From the NCBI RefSeq assembly GCF_000685095.1, contig NZ_BAYE01000009.1, forward strand, positions 1-64,000: a stretch of DNA of 64,000 bases, written 5' to 3'. This document shows positions 26,238-33,255 of the stretch, in pieces; the first letter of the stretch is position 1, and each line of letters opens with the position of its first letter. The notes under the pieces are model-generated. The model saw only the letters and a list, made by a program, of their open reading frames with translations, searched no databases and was not told where the DNA came from. The stretch comes from Paraburkholderia caledonica NBRC 102488 (lineage in GTDB: Bacteria > Pseudomonadota > Gammaproteobacteria > Burkholderiales > Burkholderiaceae). Position numbers and translations under genes: made by a program.

Positions 26238-26820
26238 TCATGGTCGACTCGTTGGTCGTTTCAGCGTCGAATCATGTTGGACGCAAGGCGACAACAAACC
26301 GTTCTCGTCGACATCGAACCTTTGTCCACGCCATAACACTCGGGATGAGAAGAAACTCGCAACGTAGATTACGAACTGAAGGACATCCCACAGCGGAAGC
26401 CAGGGAAATCCCCTGCAACGCTCACCCGTCGCACAATCCGTCTGCCAAACCAATATCGCGCGCACCATGAGCGTCAACACGACCAGCCAGCAGGCCAGTA
26501 GATTGCCCCATGAAGTCAGCGCGGCCAGCAACGCAAGTGGAAACGGATGCATGACTACCGAAAAGCCGCTGCGGCGCATCGCTTCGCCAATCGCGTAGTC
26601 TTCTGCAACATGATGTCCAAACTGCGCGAGACCGCCTAAGCGCATCAGGGTCGTCCTTGTCATCGCGATTGTCTGGCCAAAACAGGGTCGCGCCCGTCCG
26701 ATCGACAATCCGGTGACTACGCCGGGCAGAAAATGATAGTCAGTCATCGCCGAACTGACATGAGGCCAGAACCCAGGCGCGCACAATCCGCGGTAAGCGC
26801 TGGTGAGGTGGTTAGTCGCT
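26238..26820 (-). pseudogene. hpnI: HpnI-like hopanoid glycosyltransferase remnant
   Basis: The frame reads like the second half of HpnI, a ceramide-glucosyltransferase-type GT2 enzyme: NHLTSAYRGLC, MTDYHFLPGVVTGLSIGRAR, GQTIAMTRTTLMRLGGLAQF and HHVAEDYAIGEAMRRSGFSV. The sequence then jumps at HPF to PLALLAALTSWGNLLACWL and ends with WLPLWDVLQFVIYVASFFSS and RGQRFDVDENGLLSP. Two parts are missing: the entire N-terminal nucleotide-sugar domain, and an internal segment of roughly 40 residues with the HELRWARTIR-type acceptor motif. No start codon is credible. It would be non-functional. Confidence 0.75.
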
Positions 26821-26872
26821 GAGCGTCGCGGATGCCAGCGAGCGCAACCAAGCGTTGAGCCGCGTCGCTCTT

Positions 26873-27751
26873 CTAGTCCGCGTGCGCGCGATCGAACGCC
26901 CAGACCTCGGGGAACCCCATCAACTCGCACATATCGGAAAACGGATACATCGCGTCGGCGGCGGCTTCCGTGCTCCGGTGCGCGAGAATCTGCCCGTAGA
27001 CATCTTTGAGCGCCTTCGCGACGGATAAGAAACCCGATGCTGGATAAATGGCCAGAGAAAAGCCGAGCTTCTGCAACTCAGGGGGCGCAAGCTGCGGTGT
27101 CCGCCCACCTTCAACGACGTTTGCGAGCAACGGCATATCGAACGTGCGCCCGATCGTTTCGAGTTCCTCGATACTTTCCGGCGATTCGATGAACAGCACA
27201 TCCGCACCGGCCTTCGCATAGGCCTCGCCACGACGCAGCGCTTCATCGAGACCGAGCGACGTCCGCGCATCGGTGCGCGCGACGATCTGGAAATTGCTAT
27301 CGCTGCGGCTCTCCACGGCGACCTGAATCTTGCGCACCATGTCTTCGACCGGGATCACCCGCCGGCCCGGCGTGTGGCCGCATTTCTTCGGGAATTCCTG
27401 ATCCTCCAGCTGTATGCCTGCCGCCCCCGCGTGCTCATAACCCCGCACGGTATGCGCGACGTTCAGTAGTCCACCATAACCGGTGTCGCCGTCGCAGATC
27501 ATCGGCGTGTTCGTGCCGCCGCAGAACGCCGCGACGCGATTGACCATGTCCGTGTAGGTGGCGAGCCCCGCATCCGGCAGACCGAGGTACGACGCTACTG
27601 TGCCGAAGCCCGTCATATAGAGGCAGTCGAAGCCCATTGAGTCGGCCATCTTCGCGGAGATCATGTCGAAGATGCCAGGCGCAGTGACAATCTCCTTGCG
27701 TGCGAACCGCGCTTTCAACGCTTGACGCTTGCTTTGCTGTGTGACGCTCAT
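26873..27751 (-). CDS. Isocitrate lyase/PEP mutase family protein
   Basis: A 292-residue TIM-barrel enzyme of the isocitrate lyase/phosphoenolpyruvate mutase superfamily. Family signatures are APGIFDMISAKMADSMGFDC, PMICDGDTGYGGLLNVAHTV with the metal-binding Asp residues, the catalytic loop EDQEFPKKCGHTPGR (KKCGH near residue 125) and IVARTDAR. The presence of Cys in KKCGH points to a C-C lyase (such as methylisocitrate or dimethylmalate lyase type) rather than a mutase. It is 46 bp downstream of an MFS gene and in the unit headed by a GntR regulator. ATG 27751 follows AAGGACAC. Confidence 0.88.
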   Translation of the reverse strand: MSVTQQSKRQALKARFARKEIVTAPGIFDMISAKMADSMGFDCLYMTGFGTVASYLGLPDAGLATYTDMVNRVAAFCGGTNTPMICDGDTGYGGLLNVAHTVRGYEHAGAAGIQLEDQEFPKKCGHTPGRRVIPVEDMVRKIQVAVESRSDSNFQIVARTDARTSLGLDEALRRGEAYAKAGADVLFIESPESIEELETIGRTFDMPLLANVVEGGRTPQLAPPELQKLGFSLAIYPASGFLSVAKALKDVYGQILAHRSTEAAADAMYPFSDMCELMGFPEVWAFDRAHAD

Positions 27752-27797
27752 ACGTGTCCTTGTTTAACGAAGGAAGTGGAAATTTCAACGTTGCGGT

Positions 27798-29198
27798 TCA
27801 TTGTGAAAGCGATGACGCCGGCAGCGGATCGTTCGTGTCGATGGAAGGCGCAATGTCCTCGAGCGAGCGGCGATTCGTCTCGATACCGAACGCTGCAAGG
27901 ACGACCGCCAACACGACCAGCGTGCCAATGATCATCGTCAGCACGTCCTTCACGCCGCCGGCCGCGTACATCATGACAACGAGTTGCGGCGCGCAGATGC
28001 CCGTGATGCGCCCGGCGCAACCCGCGATGCCGTTTGCGCGCATGCGATTCTCCGTGGCGAAGAGTTCCGGGATGTATGTCGCAATGCCCAGCGCCACCAT
28101 CAGGTACGTGAGCGTGAAGAGAAGGAAGCCCAGCAGCGTCGCCATTTCTATGCCGGTCGAATGCCCGTATGACCAGCCGATGATCGCCGTGAGCGCCGAC
28201 ACCGCGATGAGCCCTTTCCTGCGTCCGATCCTGTCGGCGAGCAGTACGCCCAGCAGCGCCCCTGCCGGTCCGCCGAGCGCCATCAGTGCGGTATAGCCGA
28301 GCGACGATGCCATGTCGAGCCCCTGTTTCATCAGAAACGTCGGCACCCACACGATAAAGCCGTAGATCACCATGTTGACTGCAACCTGCACCGCGACGGA
28401 AAGGAGCGTGCGGCGAATTTGCGCCGGCCCGAAGAGCTCGAGCAGCGTGGTTTTCCTCGTGACGGTGCGCGGCGCATCGACGACGGGCGGCAGCGTGCCG
28501 TTGCGCGTCGACTCCGCTTCTGCTTCGCGCAGGATCGCTTCCGCTTCGTCGTAACGGCCTTTCGATTCGAGCCAGCGCGGTGACTCGGGCATCTTTTTTC
28601 GAAGGACCCACACGATCATCGCGCCGACGCCAACGATTGCAAACATTGCGCGCCAGCCGATCGACGGGATGATCAGATACCCGAGAAACGTTGAAAAGAA
28701 CAGTGCGGAGTTCGTGATGAGCGACAGATACGCCGACCACTTCCCACGCACGGCAGGCGGCATGAATTCGCCGACCGATCCATAACCGACGACAATTTCC
28801 GCGCCGAGGCCCAGTCCCATGAAGAAGCGGCACACGATCAGCCACGTCATGTTCGGCGCAAACGCGCCCGCGAGCGACGCGAGCCCGAACACCGCGAGAT
28901 TGAACTGGTACGTGAATTTGCGGCCTTTTGCGTCTCCGAGCACACCGGCGGTGAACGCGCCGATTAGCATGCCGATGAACGTCGAAGACAGAAACGCCGC
29001 GTTCAGGTGCATCGTCGACCAGCCGGTTTTGGCAAGCGCGCCGAGCACGCCGCCGGCCAGATAGATGTCGAACGAATCCAGGAACATGCCGGCGCCAATC
29101 AGCCACAGCATGCGCCTGTGGAAGCGTGAGATCGGCAGCCGATCGAGACGTGCACCAGCGCTTGCGGGGCTCAAGGTATATCTATCGGTGCTCGGCAT
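27798..29198 (-). CDS. MFS transporter, metabolite:H+ symporter type
   Basis: A 466-residue carrier with 12 hydrophobic segments. It shows the sugar/acid symporter patterns FLDSFDIYLAGGVLGAL in helix 1, GVLGDAKGRKFTYQFNL after helix 2, ESPRWLESKGRYDEAEAIL in the central loop and LLADRIGRRKGLIAVSAL after helix 8. GGAGACGAG precedes ATG 29198. It most likely imports the carboxylic acid that the downstream lyase cleaves, and the GntR regulator at 29282 probably controls both. The exact substrate is not readable from the sequence. Confidence 0.88.
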   Translation of the reverse strand: MPSTDRYTLSPASAGARLDRLPISRFHRRMLWLIGAGMFLDSFDIYLAGGVLGALAKTGWSTMHLNAAFLSSTFIGMLIGAFTAGVLGDAKGRKFTYQFNLAVFGLASLAGAFAPNMTWLIVCRFFMGLGLGAEIVVGYGSVGEFMPPAVRGKWSAYLSLITNSALFFSTFLGYLIIPSIGWRAMFAIVGVGAMIVWVLRKKMPESPRWLESKGRYDEAEAILREAEAESTRNGTLPPVVDAPRTVTRKTTLLELFGPAQIRRTLLSVAVQVAVNMVIYGFIVWVPTFLMKQGLDMASSLGYTALMALGGPAGALLGVLLADRIGRRKGLIAVSALTAIIGWSYGHSTGIEMATLLGFLLFTLTYLMVALGIATYIPELFATENRMRANGIAGCAGRITGICAPQLVVMMYAAGGVKDVLTMIIGTLVVLAVVLAAFGIETNRRSLEDIAPSIDTNDPLPASSLSQ

Positions 29199-29281
29199 GT
29201 CTCGTCTCCAGTATGGTCGTCGTCGCGACTATTGAATGACTGCTCGTGATGCTGGTGCCTTGCTGCTCCTCGCGCGCTGAT

Positions 29282-29986
29282 TCAGGACGTGGGGCGCTCT
29301 CCCTCGCGACGGTCGAGCACCGCACTTTCTGCGGCGAGAATGTGGCAGCGCATGGCGGCTTCCGTCCACGCGGCATTGCGCTGCTCGAGCGCGCGAACGA
29401 TTTCGAAATGCTGGCGTGCGCTGCGGATGCGGTCTTCGTCGCTATAGGTGCCAAACGTCCACTTGATGAGCGGCGTTTCCTTCATCGACCTGAGCGAGCG
29501 GTCGAGGCACGCGTTATTCCCGGCGGCTGTGATGATTGCGTGGAACTCGCTGTTCGCCGTGAACCACGCTTCGCTGGATTCGGGCGTCGATGGCTGCTGC
29601 GTAATCGCGAGCATCGCATCCGCTAGCGTTCGGAGACGTTCTATGTCGGACGCACCGATGGATAAGGACGCGCGGCCCGCGAGATAGGGCTCGACCAGAA
29701 GACGCGCCTCGAAGATTTCCCGCGCATCGTGCAGCGTCCAGGTCTTCACGCGCACGCCGTAATTCGGACGCGTTTCCACCCACCCATCCGCGTCGAGACG
29801 CCGCAAGGCCTCGCGTACCGGCGTGCGACTCACGCCCAAGCTCCTGGCAAGCTGTTCCTCGCGCAGATATTGACCTGGGCCGTACTGGCCACTGGTGACT
29901 GCGTCCTTGATTGCGGTGTAGACGTCATCCGCGGAACGGGGCGGCTCAGGGTTGATTGTATGCAATGATGCGTCGTTACGAGCCAT
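29282..29986 (-). CDS. GntR family regulator, FadR/FCD subfamily
   Basis: A 234-residue regulator. The winged helix occupies residues about 20-85 (YLREEQLARSLGVSRTPVRE is the recognition unit). The FCD ligand-binding domain follows, with the metal-ligand type pattern ANSEFHAIITAAGNN and the late His in AMRCHILAAE. ATG 29986 follows GGGAACC. It heads a codirectional set with an MFS carrier and a lyase. Two copies of ATTGTATGCAAT overlap and precede its start, consistent with autoregulation by the FCD-type consensus. Confidence 0.9.
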   Translation of the reverse strand: MARNDASLHTINPEPPRSADDVYTAIKDAVTSGQYGPGQYLREEQLARSLGVSRTPVREALRRLDADGWVETRPNYGVRVKTWTLHDAREIFEARLLVEPYLAGRASLSIGASDIERLRTLADAMLAITQQPSTPESSEAWFTANSEFHAIITAAGNNACLDRSLRSMKETPLIKWTFGTYSDEDRIRSARQHFEIVRALEQRNAAWTEAAMRCHILAAESAVLDRREGERPTS

Positions 29987-30028
29987 TTGGTTCCCAATTT
30001 TGGCCTGCGTTCACACATTGTATGCAAT
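29955..30028. promoter_or_regulatory. Paired GntR-type operators
   Basis: ATTGTATGCAAT occurs at 29955-29966, inside the first codons of the GntR gene, and again at 30017-30028 upstream. Both are followed by GAT. The motif is close to the ATTGTATACAAT palindrome used by many FCD-type GntR regulators. The 62-bp centre-to-centre spacing, about six helical turns, would allow looping. Confidence 0.65.
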
Positions 30029-30377
30029 GATAGCGACGCCGAAACGTCGGGATTTCCCGCAGGACGCCGCGCTCACGCCATCAGAGATGGAAAGCACGCG
30101 GGCAGCGAAAATTGTCGGTGTTGTAGACGCGAAGCGATTGGCCAGCGCGCTGGGCGCTGCTGGCAGCGTCTTATTGGTGACTGGAGGCGGCGAAACGCTT
30201 GAAGCGCTCCGAATTGAAGGGCCGTGCTACGGCTATCGCCCGATCGTCCGATCGTCACGAATCAATCGCGAACACCTAGGCATTGAGCGCCACGCAGTCG
30301 GCGCTCCTGTCGGACCGCCGGAGCCCAGCATGCTTCAAGCCGAACTGGCGACTCCAAATGCGCGAGCCATACCAATC
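29987..30377. other. Intergenic region upstream of GntR gene
   Basis: Carries the distal GntR operator. One plus-strand frame from 30027 reads MIATPKRRDFPQDAALTPSE and RLASALGAAGSVLLVTGGGE before running into sequence antisense to the next gene. It lacks a ribosome binding site and could be a relic. Nothing else is seen. Confidence 0.35.
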
Positions 30378-30866
30378 TCACTCCTTGTCGGGCATCGCCG
30401 ACGAGTGATGACTGGTAATCAGCCATTGCGTGCCGTCCCACCGATAGGTGTACGTGTAACGCGCCTTCACAACGACGCCGGTTCTCGCGAACGTGAACGT
30501 GTAAAGCCCCGCGTCGACAGCCGAATTGCAGGCCGAGTCGACGAAACGCATGTCGATTTTTCCGGAGGGACGATCCTGGAGGAAGTGCTGGAAGTAGTCC
30601 TCCTTGTCCGCAACCGTCAAGCGCGGCTTGCTGGATACCGTTGCGAGGAGAATCGACCGCGGCGCGTAGTTGGCGACCACCTTGTGCGGATCGCCGGTCT
30701 GCAGAGATTGATTCCATCGATCGAATAACGACGCGATCTCGGCCTCTGTCGCGACCTTGCAACTGCCGGGCTGCGCCGACGACGCATTGCTCGACGGTGT
30801 GTGATCGACGGCGCATCCGGCGATCGTCAGCGCCAGCGCCAGGACAGCAACAGTGAGCGACCTCAT
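30378..30866 (-). CDS. Lipoprotein with SnoaL/SgcJ-like domain
   Basis: A 162-residue protein. The signal sequence MRSLTVAVLALALTIAGC ends in the lipobox LTIAGC, so it should be a lipoprotein with the acylated Cys at residue 18. The remainder has the cone-shaped SnoaL/NTF2-like pattern of the SgcJ/EcaC group: EIASLFDRWNQSLQTGDPHK, VVANYAPRSILLATVS, DYFQHFLQDRP and the C-terminal WDGTQWLITSHHSS. Such proteins bind small ligands, and no catalytic role can be assigned here. ATG 30866 follows GAGGTG. Confidence 0.8.
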   Translation of the reverse strand: MRSLTVAVLALALTIAGCAVDHTPSSNASSAQPGSCKVATEAEIASLFDRWNQSLQTGDPHKVVANYAPRSILLATVSSKPRLTVADKEDYFQHFLQDRPSGKIDMRFVDSACNSAVDAGLYTFTFARTGVVVKARYTYTYRWDGTQWLITSHHSSAMPDKE

Positions 30867-31258
30867 GGCGGCACCTCTTCCTTCAGGAGCAGGAAGAAGT
30901 TGCGTGCGCGCTGACTCTTCCCGGCAAGTCCGAGGGCGACGCGGAGATAACCTGTGACCGATCTAATGCTGCGTCCGCAAGCGGGACGCGCCGTCGCCAG
31001 TTCAGGCAGACCGTATCGGACAAAACAAGCCAAGTTGAACAAGCACTGCGGGGCCCGTCTGTGCGCTAGCGAACACTTTCTGCTGTTCGTCTGCAAGCCG
31101 AATTGCGCGGCAATGCAAACATGCGCGACGCAGAACGCGGCCGGCGCCTCGCAATCGTCGTGGCGCACATCATGGACAACACGCTCGTGACCTTCGACAC
31201 GAAATAACGGCACATACCACGAGATATTCGCCACAGCGTGTGGCAGCGCATCTTCGTG
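30867..31258. other. Intergenic stretch
   Basis: No supported gene. A 45-codon plus-strand fragment bounded by stops (ends IVVAHIMDNTLVTFDTK before a TAA at about 31207) looks protein-like but has no ribosome binding site. The promoter of the lipoprotein gene at 30378 must lie in the left part. Confidence 0.35.
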
Positions 31259-31570
31259 CTAGAACTTCGGATGACATTCGAAGTTGACCGACGACCCATG
31301 CGTCGTCAACATCTCCACCCCGCTCACCGTTTCGACATTGATGCTGCTTTGCATGCCGCGCCGCTCGCAGTATTCGCGCGCTTCGTTCAGCGCCTCGCCG
31401 TGCGCGCGCGCCCACGCCATGCGTCCGCCCGTCGCGCTTGCCGCGACTGTGTACGTGCCGGGTTTATCGGTTGCGACGACATGCGTCGAAGACGCGCAGC
31501 CGGCAAGCGCGCCTCCTATCGCGAGCGCCGCAATGGCGACGCGAGACCAATCGCGAAGCTTGTTCAACAT
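31259..31570 (-). CDS. Small lipoprotein (103 aa)
   Basis: Starts at ATG 31570 after AGGTG. The N-terminus MLNKLRDWSRVAIAALAIGG, followed by ALAGC, is a lipoprotein signal with the Cys at residue 25. The mature part reads STHVVATDKPGTYTVAASAT and ARAHGEALNEAREYCERRGM, with two Cys. This is a widespread Burkholderiaceae lipoprotein pattern (KPGTYTVxAxAxGGRxxWA). Function unknown; probably outer-membrane anchored because residue +2 after the Cys is Ala rather than Asp. Confidence 0.75.
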   Translation of the reverse strand: MLNKLRDWSRVAIAALAIGGALAGCASSTHVVATDKPGTYTVAASATGGRMAWARAHGEALNEAREYCERRGMQSSINVETVSGVEMLTTHGSSVNFECHPKF

Positions 31571-31848
31571 GATGCACCTGGATTGTCTGATCGTTTCGTG
31601 ACCGCGCATGGAGTCGTTACGGGGCGGTCGGTGGGTTGTATCGCAGCCTCAATTATCCGGAAATACGCGTGCGAGATCAGCCTCACGGCTCGAAAACACT
31701 GTTGCCCCCATCTGAACAATCTGTGCAGGCGCAGCATCGACGCATTGGCGCGCTGGAACTGTTTAAAGCGCTTCCCGAATCGCGGCCGACCGATTAGTCT
31801 TTAACGAAATCTTCAAACCATCCGGACAATGAACTGGAGGAGACATCG

Positions 31849-33201
31849 ATGGAACTCGAAGCACGTACCATGAAACGTGTGACGGTTCGGCTCGTGCCGT
31901 TCCTGATCGTCTGCTATTTCATCGCCTACCTGGACCGCGTCAACGTCGGCTTCGCCGCGCTGCAGATGAACAAGGCGCTCGGTCTTTCGGCAAGCGCATT
32001 CGGCTTCGGCGCGGGGATTTTCTTCATTGCGTACTTCTTCTTCGAAGTGCCGTCCAATCTTCTGCTCGAAAAATTCGGCGCGCGCCGCTGGATCGCGAGA
32101 ATCATGTTCACGTGGGGTTTGCTTGCCGGTGCGATGGCGTATATCCCACATATCGCGCAATACACCGGGTTGTCCGCGGCTCATGTGTTCTACGGCTTGC
32201 GCATTCTGCTAGGCGTGGCCGAAGCGGGATTCTTCCCGGGCGTCATCTTCCTGCTCACATTGTGGTTTCCCGCCGCGTATCGAGGCCGCGTGGTCGGCTA
32301 TTTCATGGCGGCGATTCCGCTGTCGACGGTGATCGGCGGGCCGATCTCAGGCGCCCTGCTTTCCATGGACGGCTTCGCCGGTCTCGCCGGCTGGCAATGG
32401 GTTTATCTGATCGAAGCCCTGCCCGCTCTGATTCTGGCGTTCGCGGTGTGGTTCTATCTGACCGACAAACCGGCCGACGCCACCTGGCTAGCCGCCGATG
32501 AGCGCGACTGGCTGGTCGCGCGTCAGAAACAGGAACGCGAGCATCGCGAAGCCGTGCATGCTTTTAGTGTGAAAGAAGCGCTTCTCAACCGGCGCGTGCT
32601 TGCCATCGCGCTCATCTACTTCGGCGCCAATGCAACGAATTACGGCTTGAGCTTTTTTCTGCCGCAGATCGTCAAGGCCTTCGGTCTGACTAACTTGCAG
32701 ACGGGCTTTGTGACGTCGCTGCCGTATATCGTCGGCGTCATCAGCATGGTTTACTGGGGACGTCATTCGGACCGCAAGCTGGAACGCAAACGCCATGTGG
32801 CGATCGCGCTGACGGTCGCGGCGCTCGGTATCGCGGCGTCGGCCGGCCTCGACAATCCCGTGCAGAAAATGATTGCGCTGTCGATTGCCGGCTTCGGTAT
32901 CTTCGGCTGTTTGCCGGTTATCTGGACTTTACCGGCTGCGTTCCTGTCGGGCGCCGCGGCTGCCGGCGGCATCGCGGCGATCAATTCGCTCGGCAATCTG
33001 GCCGGATTCTTCGGACCTTACGCGATGGGCTGGATCAAGGACAGCACCGGCGGTTTCGGAGCGGGACTGCTCTGCCTCGCAGGCGCGGGCCTCGTCGGCG
33101 CGGCGGCCGCTTTGCTGCTGCATCACGACCCCGCGCTGGAAGCGTCGGCGGGCACCGCGCGACGCGACGCGTCCGCGGGGCCCCCAGTCGCGGAATACTA
33201 G
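31849..33201 (+). CDS. MFS transporter, anion:cation symporter (ACS) family
   Basis: A 450-residue, 12-helix carrier with GGAGGAG upstream of ATG 31849. ACS family marks are FLIVCYFIAYLDRVNVGFAA in helix 1, FFEVPSNLLLEKFGARRWIA after helix 2, GVAEAGFFPGVIFLLTLWFP in helix 4 and WVYLIEALPALILAFAVWFY. These symporters take up organic anions such as tartrate, phthalate, galactonate or hydroxyphenylacetate with protons. No catabolic gene is adjacent, so the substrate cannot be inferred. It is convergent with the PBP1A gene. Confidence 0.9.
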   Translation: MELEARTMKRVTVRLVPFLIVCYFIAYLDRVNVGFAALQMNKALGLSASAFGFGAGIFFIAYFFFEVPSNLLLEKFGARRWIARIMFTWGLLAGAMAYIPHIAQYTGLSAAHVFYGLRILLGVAEAGFFPGVIFLLTLWFPAAYRGRVVGYFMAAIPLSTVIGGPISGALLSMDGFAGLAGWQWVYLIEALPALILAFAVWFYLTDKPADATWLAADERDWLVARQKQEREHREAVHAFSVKEALLNRRVLAIALIYFGANATNYGLSFFLPQIVKAFGLTNLQTGFVTSLPYIVGVISMVYWGRHSDRKLERKRHVAIALTVAALGIAASAGLDNPVQKMIALSIAGFGIFGCLPVIWTLPAAFLSGAAAAGGIAAINSLGNLAGFFGPYAMGWIKDSTGGFGAGLLCLAGAGLVGAAAALLLHHDPALEASAGTARRDASAGPPVAEY

Positions 33202-33207
33202 CTAACG

Positions 33208-33241
33208 GGGACGACGCGGCGACGCGGCGCCCCGTCGTCCC
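33208..33241. terminator. Hairpin between convergent genes
   Basis: GGGACGACG (33208-33216) and CGTCGTCCC (33233-33241) pair perfectly over 9 bp, in the 54-bp space between the MFS and PBP1A stop codons. There is no T-run, so termination by this hairpin alone is uncertain. Confidence 0.35.
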
Positions 33242-33255
33242 TCGCCCGGTCGCGG

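Noticed and set aside
29952..30728. Possible 258-codon gene on the plus strand upstream of the lipoprotein
   Set aside because: Its second half is antisense to the lipoprotein gene; the first 80 codons are somewhat protein-like but lack a ribosome binding site.
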